NCBI GenBank assembly: GCA_023853785.1
Contig: JAJIRX010000488.1
Span: 1-64,000 of the forward strand
Direction of reading: 5' to 3'
DNA from: Psilocybe azurescens
Lineage: Eukaryota; Basidiomycota; Agaricomycetes; Agaricales; Agrocybaceae
DNA: 64,000 bases
The notes under the pieces were generated by a model. The model was not told the DNA's origin and did not search any database. It was given only the letters and a program-made list of their open reading frames with translations. Below, piece after piece: positions 12,030 to 27,469 of this stretch; position 1 is the stretch's first letter, and each line of letters opens with the position of its first letter. The translations under genes and the position numbers were made by a program.

Positions 12030-13375
12030 TTAACGAGGTACCCTTGAGGCCGGTGGTGCAGATTTTGACCTGCGATTCCATGACGGGACAGCTGGTTTCC
12101 GTGTAATAATGTATACGATGCGTCGTCGCCAATGAGGAAGGAAACGATAGATAAAACCAATGGGATTGTCAGTACTGTGCCAGACTTGAGCACGAAGTGT
12201 GCAAGAGATCTGAGAACGGATAATTTCCTCCAGATGGATAACACATTGATCAATTGTCGGGCGCTTGCTCATGTCATCCTGGACCATAGCATCAACGAGG
12301 GGCTTCATGAAGTCGAGGCCATATTTACGGCCATCAATGACGTTAGAATGTCCCTGAAATTTTTCAAAAGCTTAAGACTCTCGTGCATCCTGCAATGTTG
12401 AGAGAAATACCTCGGTAAAGTACATTTTGATTATATTCCCCAGGTAGTAACTATCAGTCGGAAATGGATCTCGTGCCTTGTGTACCTGTGATACGTCTTG
12501 AAACTCGGGCACAGGTTTGTCGCCGCCTCGCAGGGTAACGGCGCGCGGGAATTTGTCTGAGTTGTCAAAGCGAACCGATAGACCAAAATCAATCCAGTAG
12601 TACTTCGGCGGCCGCTGTGTCCTTGCGTACTTTTGTACTGCAGGACCCGTGAGGTCGCGGTTCATGTCAGTTCTGAAAGGATGGAAGCCATCTGGGTATA
12701 TTTCGGAGGCATCCATCATCAAATTGTTTGCAGTGCAGTCACTGTCAGACACCGAAAGTCTTTTAGATAAAAATACTACAGCAAATAAAGAATTGTTCTC
12801 ACCGATGGACAATACGCTGATGATGGAGAAATTGCAGGCCCTGGAGATTAGATCAACAATCAAAAAAGTGATACAGGAAAACTCGCACACACATACTTTG
12901 AATATCTGATGAAAAAATCCAAGCACTCTCCTATAGTGTCGAAACGCGTCGAGTGGAATGAACGCAGTAAAGGCATCACTATAATCACAAACTCGCGGTC
13001 ATTGGGAATATGTAAAACTTCGTAGATGGGTACACAGTGATTGTCGGGGTCTTCTAGCAAGTCCGGAGATGATAGATACTCTGAGATAACTTGCTCGGAG
13101 TCGCTCTTGTGCCATGCATGGTATATTTTCTTCAAGATCACAGGCGTGGTATCACTCAGACGAATTACATCTACTACCGGAGCAATCTACGAGAACATCA
13201 GTTCGGAGCGGGAAGTGAACGGTATGTGGACGTACCCCTAGCGAAACAAAATCCTCCCTATTCTGTCTCTCGAATTCATCGGCCGGAGGCTTTGTGACCC
13301 AGGATGGGGTCCAGGCTGGCTGGTACCGTGAACGTAGCTGATATCCGCAGGAGAGCAGCCAGGGTTATTTAACCC
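12030..13375 (-). pseudogene. Kinase-like gene, copy 4 (probably disabled N-terminus)
   Basis: The exon plan equals copy 3. The N-terminal exon (about 13375-13222) reads EYWRV-K-stop-PWLLSCGYQL, with TAA where the family has Asn/Gln and no in-frame ATG found. From 13193 the gene is well preserved: VILKKIY, the HRD-CTANN catalytic loop across an intron, WIDFGLSVRFD, and the last exon (12310-12030: KRPTIDQC, HWRRRIVYI). One break near 12912-12917 is cured by one extra base in an A6 run. The catalytic residues are intact, so the gene might be read from a downstream start. Convergent with copy 3. Confidence 0.65.
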
Positions 13376-14054
13376 GCCAATATTCTTCATTCGCCGACAA
13401 AAACATCGTGACCGGACGAGAAAGTCGGCAGTTGAGAAAGTCAGATATAGGAGATGGAGAAATGGCCGGTTTTGCGCGCGATATACTTGATCTTTAGGAA
13501 GTCAAGGCTGGAGTCAACAACAGCGGAACTGTAAGCTGGTCATGCCAGTCCGACAAGCTGTAACCGTTATACCAAAATGGCGCTATAAATACACTCTGGG
13601 ATCTGGTTGCTCGGACTGTATATGAAGTGGTGAGCCGCCAGGCTTACAAGAACAACATCCATTTCCAACTGCCTTCGGAATGATTGCTATGGTTTCACAC
13701 GTGTTCTGAGAACAATGCCACTTCACTGGTCACTTTCTGTTGCCTGCGGGCTGTAAATACAAGATCCGTAATGGCAACGGCTTGAACAGCAGTAAAGTGG
13801 ATGTGTCGCGCCTTGTTGAATATGTAATGGAATCATTATATTGGAATACATGCTCTGTTGAGTCTGTGTATTCAATTCTATACTGTACCTGTCCATTCTA
13901 GTGGTATTACCTTTGTGGTTGGTTGGTGGGCCTGGTACCAAGTGGGCGCCTGACTATCTGCCCAGCCGGCCGCCGGCCGTTGTGCTCCTTCACGTGAGCC
14001 CAATAAATGTAGGGTTGGGCGCTTGCTGGCAAGCGTCTGTGGTGGCATTACAAC
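13376..14054. other. Intergenic before the nested transposons
   Basis: Nothing recognised. A TATAAATA string at about 13584 has no gene I can attach to it. Ends at the 9-bp target duplication (14055-14063) of the outer element. Confidence 0.55.
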
Positions 14055-14743
14055 TTAAGTTAGGGATTAATCTATTTGGCAACCCCACTTTCCCGTGATG
14101 CAACCCGGGTTGCTAAATAAGAATTTTGGCAACATCAGCAACCCGGGTTGCTACATTTATAATTACCTTTTTGGGCTTCAGTATCCGACTCGTGCTGCCG
14201 TGTTGCCGTGTTGCCGTTGAATCTGCCGTTTATTAGTCAGCACATCACCCCTTCATATAATCACGATGATAATGAACCTCAACAATTGTAAAAGCTATCT
14301 CTTTGAATATTGAAAACATCAATTCAATCACAGAGGGACCACTGCATACTTATTGCTGCTTCATTTGTCTTACTTGACTGAAGAGAGATGTTCAATACAA
14401 AGAAAGTACTGACTGGTATGCAGTACAACAAATCAAATGTAAGAGTCTGTTCGGATGCCAGATTCCAACTGGAATCTGATTTTTGATGGCAGCCGAAATT
14501 ATCCGCTGCTCGCCAAATCAAGTAACCATGTCACGCATGCCACTTTGAGCAGTCTCTGCGCAATCTCTGGGCATCTTACAGTGATCTCCATGCCTCCACC
14601 ACTACTTGAAACACGGTGGCAGCTGTATATATTATAAATACTATTACTCTTACTACTACCCTCTATACATCCCCATGTACTGGAAACATAAGTATCATAA
14701 CTCCAAATTAACAGGTGAAGCATGGGTTGAGGAATTGATACAT

Positions 14744-15180
14744 TGTTACGATCTCAAGTTAGAGTTACGCGGTGTCGTAATCTAACCACCAATTGTTGTA
14801 CAAGAACAAGTTCAAGTTCGAGTTTGAGCAGTTAAGCAGGTTGGATTCTCAAGAACTAGCTAAAGAATACAGTAGATGCTCCCTCGTATAAATACTATGA
14901 ACTGTACAGCTAGTTGAAACGAGATCAAATGTTCATCAGCAGATGTATATAAGAATAAGAGAAACTGATCGAGTTGAAACGAGTTTGAATGTTCATCAGC
15001 AGATGTATATAAGAATAAAAGAAACAGATCAAACGTTCATCAAAAGATGTATCATAAAAGATGAAAGTAAAGTTCATCAGAGCGTCACGATGATGTATCA
15101 ATGATGTGAAAGATAACAAAGAAAAGGAAAAGGAAAAGAAAAGAAAAGAGAAAAGAAAAAGAAAAAGACTTGTCGTAACA
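14744..15180 (-). repeat. LTR (3' LTR in element sense), 437 bp
   Basis: Matches 22272-22712 nearly base for base. Contains repeated GTTCATCAGCAGATGTATAT units and a purine tract (GAAAAGG-type) before the CGTAACA end. Confidence 0.9.
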
Positions 15181-15239
15181 TTACCCCGTACTACACTCCT
15201 TATGCCTCAGAAGGCGTGAAATCCATTACTTCTGTGGGC

Positions 15240-16123
15240 TCAATAGTCTCCGTATGGTTCGCCTGTGGTGTTGGCAATTCCGGCGTTGTCAAGAAGATCG
15301 TCGACAGCTCCTCCATAAAAGGGGTCAACGTGTTGCTCGTTTTCTGGGTTATAGCTGCAGTCTCTGAAGGAATGTCCGGGTGCATATCGGTGGCAGTGAA
15401 TGCATTTGAATCTGGGGCATCTTGGGTGAATGTGTCCAGGTTCGCGCATTGAAAGCACGTGACCGACGACGATGCTCTCGTTGAGCGATTCGTTGCAGAA
15501 GACGAAGCGGTGGACGAGCTTTGTTGACGATTCGTTGTTTTTGGAGATCGTCGAGGTGTTGGCAAAGGAATTGGAGATCTTGAGGGAGTGGAGGTGGGAG
15601 GCGAAATCTGTGGCAAATTGTCAATGATCGGCGAAAATCGTACAGTTCATCGGTAAGCGGGAGGACGAGCGGGAAGCGGACAAGAAGGAACGGCGTTCTG
15701 CAATGGGGTGCTAGTAAAGGAAAATACGGACGGTTTTCGCACAGTAGGTGATTCACGTCGAATCTCCTTCAACACGTCGTAGAGCTCCCTTTCAAATCCC
15801 CACGATTGGAGTTGATCTAGTAGGATTGTTGCCATAGTTTGTCGGACACGAGACCGGTGTCTGGCAAGACAAATTTCTCGTTCTTCTTGGTGGTGAGCTC
15901 TGGAGACTTTTGCCAGTTCGTCAATTCGCGAGGGGCGATGTCTGGGTCTTCAAATTCGCGAGCAGATGTTCTGGGCCGTCTACGTCGTCGGGCGAGGAGA
16001 TTCATGACTTCGGGGGGTCGACAGAGTTTGAAAGTGACGAGGCACAGCAGGTCGTTTGCCCTCGTAAGCGGGAGTTGGCAGGGGTGGAAGAGGAAGAAGT
16101 GGCTGGAGTATCGATAAAAGACA
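15240..16123 (-). CDS. Extra retrotransposon ORF with tandem zinc knuckles, downstream of pol
   Basis: Lies between the end of pol and the 3' LTR, on the same strand. Reads from an ATG at about 16123 (MSFIDTPATSSSSTP), through a basic patch (LLARRRRRPRTSARE), an acidic/helical part (ILLDQLQSWGFERELYDVL), and a Ser/Thr/Pro-rich linker, to two zinc-knuckle-like motifs: CFQC-x4-H-x4-C and C-IH-C-x6-H-x4-C near 15460-15390. It ends DNAGIANTTGEPYGDY at 15240. Frame breaks at 16012-16017 (G6), 15838-15840 (T3) and one or two further points disappear with single-base additions. gag has its own CCHC knuckle, so this is a second nucleic-acid-binding protein. Function unknown; the position is that of env-like or accessory ORFs in other LTR elements. 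Confidence 0.6.
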
Positions 16124-16728
16124 TGTTGTGTGTTCTAGTAGATGAAGGTGTGTTTTTAGAGGTAGAACGACTTGGCCTTTTTAACTACTTTGGCGATCAG
16201 TGGAAGGCGCCGATGGAGTTCTCGTTCAACCAGATTTAACTTGAGGCATAGAGATCTGGCTTGGTAGTGGGCAGATTTGTTAGTTTTTGTGATTAAACAC
16301 TTTGTTTCTAATGTTCTACACTTGATATTTGGACTTGTACAAATGGACACTTAGTTAGAATTCGCTCTTTTCGGTGTTTTTGCACACTGTTCTGTTAATA
16401 ACTTTTTGTAGAGTAAAATTATTCAAATTCTGATCACTGATCCGGAATCCCCTCGTTGAGACGGTTCCGGTGATATATAATTTGTCACGTAATTATAGGT
16501 TTGGTGTTTTGACGCAATATTGTGGACACCTATAGTCACGCCTCGCCATTTTTAGACACTTATCCATGTAAAAGACCAGTATTCCTACTATGTCTGAGGA
16601 AACAAAGACACTAGATCAAGATTTGGAGTCTACAGAAGCAATTTACTATTTTCACTCATACTTGTCATTGTTGCGCATTTGAGATTTGACTCTATTGTTA
16701 CTCATCAGTATAGCTACTGATTTGTGCA

Positions 16729-20590
<3,862 letters not shown>

Positions 20591-20601
20591 TTTAAAAATC
20601 C

Positions 20602-21720
20602 TCAGTGTTGGTATTCTTCTCCTGGTCTCCCATCGCCAAACTCGCCAGTTCCTCTCTCTCCTCCATGTTCAATTCCCGGATATGGGCATGAAGGTCCTTT
20701 GCTGTCCATTTCTTCTTCGGTGCTTCCTTCCGGTATGAAAGGATTGTTCTTCTTCTTCAGAGGGCAATCTACTGCGAGATGTCCTGTTTGTTTGCATCTG
20801 AAACAAGCCCCCTTTTTCATAAGGCTTGTTCGTTCTTCAGTGGTCATGGCGTCGATGTCCATTGCAAGGGGTCTTTCTTTGGCGCTGGATCTGGGAATGA
20901 ATCTCGCGTTTGACTGAGATGGGCCTCTTATTGCCATTGCGAGTCGATGGCTCCTATCGAAAGACATGGCTTTGTCGTACCATTCTTCGATCTCTGTGGG
21001 CTTCTTCTCAGACATGATGATCTTCTGTACTAGCGCCGGGTTTAGTGCCGTCTTGAACATCTCGATCAGGAGTTTGTTTGCGGTGTCAGAGTTGTTGGTC
21101 ATCCCCGCTTCTCCAACCAGTAATTTGAACTTGGTTACTAGTTGTTCAGCGGTTAGGTTCTTTTGTCGGAGCATTTTTAATTTGTCCAATGCATCAATGT
21201 CTTCTTCTTCTGGCTTGAAGGCCTTCTGGAATTCGTCGATAAATTCCTTGTATGTCGGTAAGTCAATATCCCCTGTGTCGAGGTTCAGTTTGTTCTGGAC
21301 GAATTGTTGTTTCCAAACGACCGCGTTCCCTTCTTGCATGAAAGAGAGCATGAACGCAATTCGCTTCAGTTCAGTGTCATAGACGTCCTTGTTGATCCCC
21401 ATATAGAGGATACATTCTTGAAGGAATTTCTTGCTTTTAAACCGTTCACCGTTGAAAGGTGTAGGTTTGTTAAGAGAGAGTTCCCTTGTCTTCGGGGTGT
21501 CGATTGCCATTTGGTCAACCATTTGTGCTTCGTTCGGTTCAGAGTTTTCAGAGGGTTCAGAGGTGTCGGTGAAGTATTCTTCTCCTGACGATAGTCCTGG
21601 AGTTCGGGTAGTGGGTTGAACGTCTGATGTAGGGCGTTTCGTTCACCACTGTCGTCGGTGTCGTAGTTTGCGGAGAAGGTTCTGCATCGAGATGTTGTGG
21701 TGTCTGGTTCAGGCTCCCGA
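20602..21720 (-). CDS. Gypsy gag capsid protein
   Basis: A 306-residue open frame (21522-20602) with retrotransposon gag features: PFNGERFKSKKFLQE, a helical capsid region, and a CCHC knuckle CFRCKQTGHLAVDC near 20800. An N-terminal extension in another frame (QTPQHLDAEPSP to about 21560) probably joins it, again needing a one-base correction. The protein binds RNA and assembles particles. Confidence 0.85.
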
Positions 21721-21721
21721 T

Positions 21722-22125
21722 TGTTACGACTTCAAGCTTATATTCACGTGCGTGGATAAAGCCGACAGTCAAGTAGTCAAGAACAGCGAGTTCCAAGCGG
21801 TGTCAAGTAAGAGGAGGTTAGATTCTTAAGAACTAGCTAAAGAATACAGTGGATCCTTCCTGGTATAAATACTATGAACCGCACAGCAAGTTGAAACGAG
21901 TTTGAATGTTCATCAGCAGATGTATATAAGAATAGAGGAAACAGATCAAGTGTTCATCGAAAGATGTATCATAAAAGATAGAAGTGAAAGTCCATCAAAG
22001 ATATGATGGAGTTTCATAGATATGATGGAAAGCAAAGTTCATCAGAACATATGATGATGTATCAATGATGTGACGGATGACAAAGAAAAGGGAAAAGAAA
22101 AGAAAAGAAAAGACTTGTCGTAACA
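21722..22125 (-). repeat. Third, diverged internal LTR
   Basis: Begins TGTTACGAC and ends CTTGTCGTAACA like the outer LTRs but is clearly more different from them than they are from each other. It directly abuts gag. A 146-bp non-LTR spacer (22126-22271) separates it from the outer 5' LTR. Confidence 0.85.
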
Positions 22126-22271
22126 ATCACATGATGTTGTCCATCATGTGACAGGAAGGTTTTATATACGAAAAGGAAAAGAAAAAGGAAAAGCAAAAGA
22201 AAATAAAGTGTCCATAACACCAATACTGCTTGTGGACGAAGCAGTATGGTAGAGTGAGAAGCTAGTTCTTT

Positions 22272-22712
22272 TGTTACGATCTCAAGTTAGAGTTACGCAG
22301 TGTGCGTAATCTAACCACCAATCGTTGTACAAGAACAAGTTCAAGTTTGAGTTTGAGCAGGTTAAGCAGGTTGGATTCTCAAGAACTAGCTAAAGAATAC
22401 AGTAGATGCTCCCTCGTATAAATACTATGAACTGTACAGCTAGTTGAAACGAGATCAAATGTTCATCAGCAGATGTATATAAGAATAAGAGAAACTGATC
22501 GAGTTGAAACGAGTTTGAATGTTCATCAGCAGATGTATATAAGAATAAAAGAAACAGATCAAACGTTCATCAAAAGATGTATCATAAAAGATGAAAGTAA
22601 AGTTCATCAGAGCGTACGATGATGTATCAATGATGTGAAAGATAACAAAGAAAAGGAAAAGGAAAAGAAAAAGAAAAGAGAAAAGAAAAAAGAAAAAAGA
22701 CTTGTCGTAACA
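22272..22712 (-). repeat. LTR (5' LTR in element sense), 441 bp
   Basis: Near-identical partner of 14744-15180. Differences are a few single-base changes and run-length changes in the GAAAAG tract. Confidence 0.9.
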
Positions 22713-24147
22713 TACATGGGCACCCAGATCACATTCAAAAAGAGCTCAGAATGCAGCTACATCTATTCCTGATATTTATTGAAGAACTACATGCTCTATC
22801 CAATCTCAAGGACTCCAAGTATGCCACTCTGAAGGAGCAAGTCGCTATCTTTCTCTACATGTGTGTTACTGGTCTGTCAATTAGACATGTTGGTGAAAGA
22901 TTTCAATAGTCAAATGAAACGATTTCAATGTATTTCTTTTGTTTAGTGAAATAATTAAATAATTCACTCCCACTAATAAATGTTGTAGATGCTTTCAAGG
23001 AATTCTCAAGGCAGTTTCATCAGGTCCCTTGTATGAAAAATATGTTCAGCTTCCAAGCACAAATAATCCCATAGCCAAGTACATTTAACAACTAAAATTC
23101 AGTTCTTGGTTTGATATGGCAATCAGTGCAATGGATGGAACACATATAAATTGCTGTCCATCAGCAACAGATCAACACTCTGCATAAAATTACAAAAGTG
23201 GTGTATCCCAGAACTGCCTTGCTTGTGTTTTGTTCACAATGAAGTTTGTTTACTTCATCAGTGGATGGGAAGGATCAGCTGCTAATGCCACAATGTTTGC
23301 ACACTCCTGTCTCACTGATCTCACAATTCCACTCATAAAATTCTATTTTGCTAATGGTGGATTTGGAGTTTGTGATGCACATTTAGTCCCTTATTATGGT
23401 GTTCATTACCACCTTGCTGAGTGGGGTAGAGCTGATACAAGGTACTCATTTTTACAAAAGTATTCATATTGAATAGTAATTTATTTTTCAGACCAGCAAA
23501 CCATGAAGAATTATGCCCAAGGGGTGTGCTTGCAGCGTGGAGAGAGATGTTGCAGGCAGAAAGACGTTATCTACACTATTTAATTTGTTGTGACGATTTT
23601 TTGACTCAGGACTCTCGCGAATTCCGGCTGCCATCAAAAATCAGATTCCAGTTGGAATCTGGCATCCAAACAGACTCTAAAGATTGCAAGCCCAGAAGTT
23701 TGCATGTGCAAGGCTGCTACTATCCCTTACTTGTTCTTCTTTTGATCCAATCTTCATTTTATGATTCCTGATTGGCCAATTGATGGGAGGCCTTTTCTCC
23801 TCATTTGGTTTCCCTCAAAAGTGCTTTGTTTTTCCTCAATTAAAATTCATATTCATCAATAATAGAAATATATAAGTGTATTTACAAAAAATTGTGGCAA
23901 GGGAGGAGGGCAAGGGTATCAAAATGAAGAATGGGTAGGTTATAAATTTCTATGTGGCAGGCTGCGCTGCTTGAAAACCTGTGGAAAATGTTATCATATT
24001 TCAATCCCCTACTTTGCATGCTGGAACAGCAAAAATGTCATTTATGACATAATCAATGAAGCATTCAAGGGGTTTCTTGCATGTTTGTTAGCAACCCAGG
24101 GTTGCAGCGGGAAAGGGGGTTGCCAAATAGATTAATCCTTAAGTTAG

Positions 24148-24693
24148 ACTTGATTTTTATTGGGTTTAATGGCCAAATACACTTCAAGGCCAGTGCTGTT
24201 GCAGACATCACTGGATACCTCTGCCTGTTCCAGACCAGATTTTGGTAATACGGCGCTTTTGACAATCAATCTGTCATAAAATGCCATTAACTAGTGTCAG
24301 GTGACTCATTGTGACAATCTGGTACTTTCCTTACTGACTGATTATCTGTCTCTTTATCTTATCTTTTAATTTTGACTTCATTCCATTCCGTCGACATGTA
24401 CACAAGTTATACCTCTCCATTCTTCACTATCCTTTTTCATCTGAAACCATTCCTCACCAATAACCCTGAATATGACCTCTTTTATCTAGACCCTTTTACA
24501 TAGTCTTAGGACACTATTCTACAGTATAAATACAGGCCATGTTCTAGATACAATTCCCAGTGAATAACTAGCAATTATACCTGTCTATTCAGTGCTTAAG
24601 CCTCACTATCATATACATTCCATGTGTCAGTACGAAGCTATCGAAACTCCGCAGTCATGATAGTCACTACTGTCACACTCAGGTCGACTACGG
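24148..24693. other. Spacer between the nested elements and the KDZ element
   Basis: No gene recognised. Unique-looking sequence between the TSD of the outer element and the start of the KDZ left arm. Confidence 0.5.
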
Positions 24694-27000
24694 ACATGAT
24701 ACTTGTGGTGAGGGCCGAGGCTTTGCCTGGCATTAACGAGTTCTTTCTATTTTTTTACACCTGAATTTGCAATAAAATATATATCATAATAATTGTTATT
24801 TTATTATTAATAATCATGATTCACAATAATTTAATCACATGTCAGCCAGTTACTGGTTACTTGCAGCAAATTCATGTGACATTAGCAAGAGCAAGTGATT
24901 TATGTGAATTGTCAAATCTATTAGCCTTAGAATTAAACTAGACATCAAATTTATCTAAAGAGAACAAGTCAGGTGATCAACTGAGGAGTTGAACAAGGGA
25001 TAGTCATAGGTGCACCTGAAAATCACAATTACTTTGGTGGGATATATTTCATGAAGCTTACATCTTTACTAAAGGTAAAAATTAATAAGGGAAAGTAATT
25101 TTAAAAGGAATTAACAAAAGTGATATAAATAATTGGTCAAGGGGGCACTGGGATTTCAGAAACCACCTGGGGTAGATATTTTTCTGTGGCACTGTGGACC
25201 CCCTCCTCCCCCTCCTTCTATATAGGGTATGTTTTGATGGGAATAAAAAATATGCAACCAGATTTTTGACATATGAGATACATCATATGTCAGATTGGGT
25301 ACTTGAGGGTCATAAAAAATCAGGTAAACCATCCTAAGCAGTTTGCAGATGCATTCAAACAGATTTGCACCATTTTTATGTCAGACAGAAGCCATGGAAC
25401 TCACTGCCATCATGGATAAAATAAAATACAAATTTATTTACACCCCAAAATGACTTCTACAGTGTGTTTGTACCACTTAAATCTTGAAAGGAAGTCAACT
25501 GCTTTCCATTGGCCCAGATATCATGCTTCACCCACTAAAAATAAATTTTTAAGGCCTCCAGCCTCCTCCCCTTACCTTGGGTCACAGATCATAATCCCAG
25601 TACTCCCTTGTAATTGGTATGTGTAAGAGAGAAAGAGTCAAACTCCAAATCACCAAGAGAACAAGATTGAAGTGCACATAAAGTTTATCAGATGGGCATG
25701 CAAAAACTGTTGTGAATAATGAGGATCAAATTCTTTAGTAAGCTTAGTTTTTTCTTCTTCTTCCTCAACTGATATATCCTTGTTCTAATACTGCTTCAAA
25801 TTCAAACAAATCCATATGTTTAATGTCTTCTACTGAGCAAGAGAATACTCAGACTATAGATAAGAGTTTCATTATGTAATAATAAGATTCTATTGAATAG
25901 TACCTCATATTTTGCAGCATTGGCTGCTTTGTTATCTCAATACACAGAGAATGTCAAACCACTTGGAACTTTGGCAGGTCAGTCAGGTTCTCTTAATGTA
26001 TTCCCATCATACTCACAGACAGCTGATGCACCCTCACACACCACAAACTCTGCTGACACCATCACCATCTCTAATCTTCCTGTGATTGTAGTCTCCATTG
26101 CCACAGCAGCTGTCAACTTAGAAAAGTATCAGGCAGATTATTGATTGGATTTGTCATTGGAAGGGAACTGCACGGGTTACCCATATATTTTCAATAGGTT
26201 TTTATGTAATCAACTTGTAGAGACAAATTTTACTTTTTTTGCAATTTTTATGCAAATCGGTGCGGAATCAAGTGAGCTACATTCCTACCAAGTTTGAGCC
26301 AAAAGCAAAGCAAACTGATGCCATGACATCACGATTTCCGGGCTGTGATCACCTAATTTGTCGAATTTCCAAATTTGGCATACCCGCCATCAATGTTGAG
26401 CTCATTGCATGACCTAAGTGCCCCAAACTTGCAGAGGGCATAACTTGGTGAGTTCTCAACCGATTTGCATGAAATAAATTGTAAAAATTGGATAAAATTT
26501 GTGTCTATTTTATTAAAATTAAAAACCGTCATTTACTCGCACTTAACCCGTGCAGTTCCCTAACTACTAAACTACAGTAAAACTGAAAAGCTAAGCATAT
26601 ACACTATGTAAGACTATATACCAACACAATTAACAACAAGCCAAAAGAAATATTATGCAGAAAAACAAGTAAACATACCCCAAGGACAATAGGGAGGCAG
26701 CAATGATATGGAAAGGAAAGAGAAGGAATGAAAGGGATTTTCCCACAGGCATTGCTATTGCCCCATGCTGCAAAAGAAACACGGAAGTAACTGAGCGAAC
26801 AAAGCGTGGATATCACATGCAAATTATAACCAAAAGGGTCAGAAAGTCTTGCCCATTGCGAGCAAAGTTCGCAGGACCTGGTGCGCGAACCTCGAACCCC
26901 GAACCTCGAACCGCAAACCGCAAACCTCCATTTCTAAGGCGAACCGTGGACCGCGAACTTGTTTGCATTGAGTAATGTGGCACAGCAGTGGCCAAACAAG
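24694..27000 (+). repeat. Left inverted arm of the KDZ element
   Basis: About 2.3 kb including a 400-bp MITE. A short frame at 25893-26144 is mirrored at 38614-38838, but the right copy has stops, so I do not call a gene. The inner end carries tandem CGAAC-type units (26851-26975), possible transposase-binding subrepeats. Confidence 0.7.
26162..26561. mobile_element. MITE-like element with 18-bp inverted repeats
   Basis: AGGGAACTGCACGGGTTA at 26162-26179 is the exact reverse complement of 26544-26561. No coding capacity, about 400 bp. The right KDZ arm lacks it at the equivalent point, so it inserted after the arms formed. TSD not clear. Confidence 0.75.
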
Positions 27001-27469
27001 TTGTGCCACATTTCCCATCGCCACCGTCTCTCCCTCTCGTATGCGGCACTGCGAGCCTCTTCTCTCGCTGTCGGTGTCCGTAATTACCATATCATATATA
27101 TGTGTTGGACCAATGTATCTCATTTGGGCTGTTATGCCATCATCTGTCTGTGTCTCTGAAGTCTTAATGCCACAAAAAATGAGTAAAATGCAGAGTATAA
27201 AGGTGAGGCACTCGCTAAACGACATGCTCACTTCTGTATTATTTTTCACATCCTCAACTGCACTGTGTACATGCCTGATCCCAACATTGTTCTCAAGAAT
27301 AGGTGTGACCGTTGTACACAGCCCATGGGAACAGTGCGAGTATACAAGGGAAGGGAGATGTTGACTGACAGAACTTGCAGGGATCAGTAGTTCAAACAGT
27401 ACGCTTCTAGGATCACATCTCACCCTCTTAATTGCTAACTTTCTTTCATGTGTAGTGTTTGAATAAGGA

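Noticed and set aside
15100..15175. GAAAAG-rich tract as a microsatellite or CRISPR-like array
   Set aside because: It is part of the LTR and recurs in every LTR copy; not an array with spacers.
20966..21382. Plus-strand frames in the Gypsy gag region
   Set aside because: Antisense of the gag open frame, which has a clear CCHC knuckle and capsid sequence.
25893..26144. Possible gene in the KDZ left arm
   Set aside because: The mirrored right-arm copy has stops and no recognisable protein family; treated as arm sequence.
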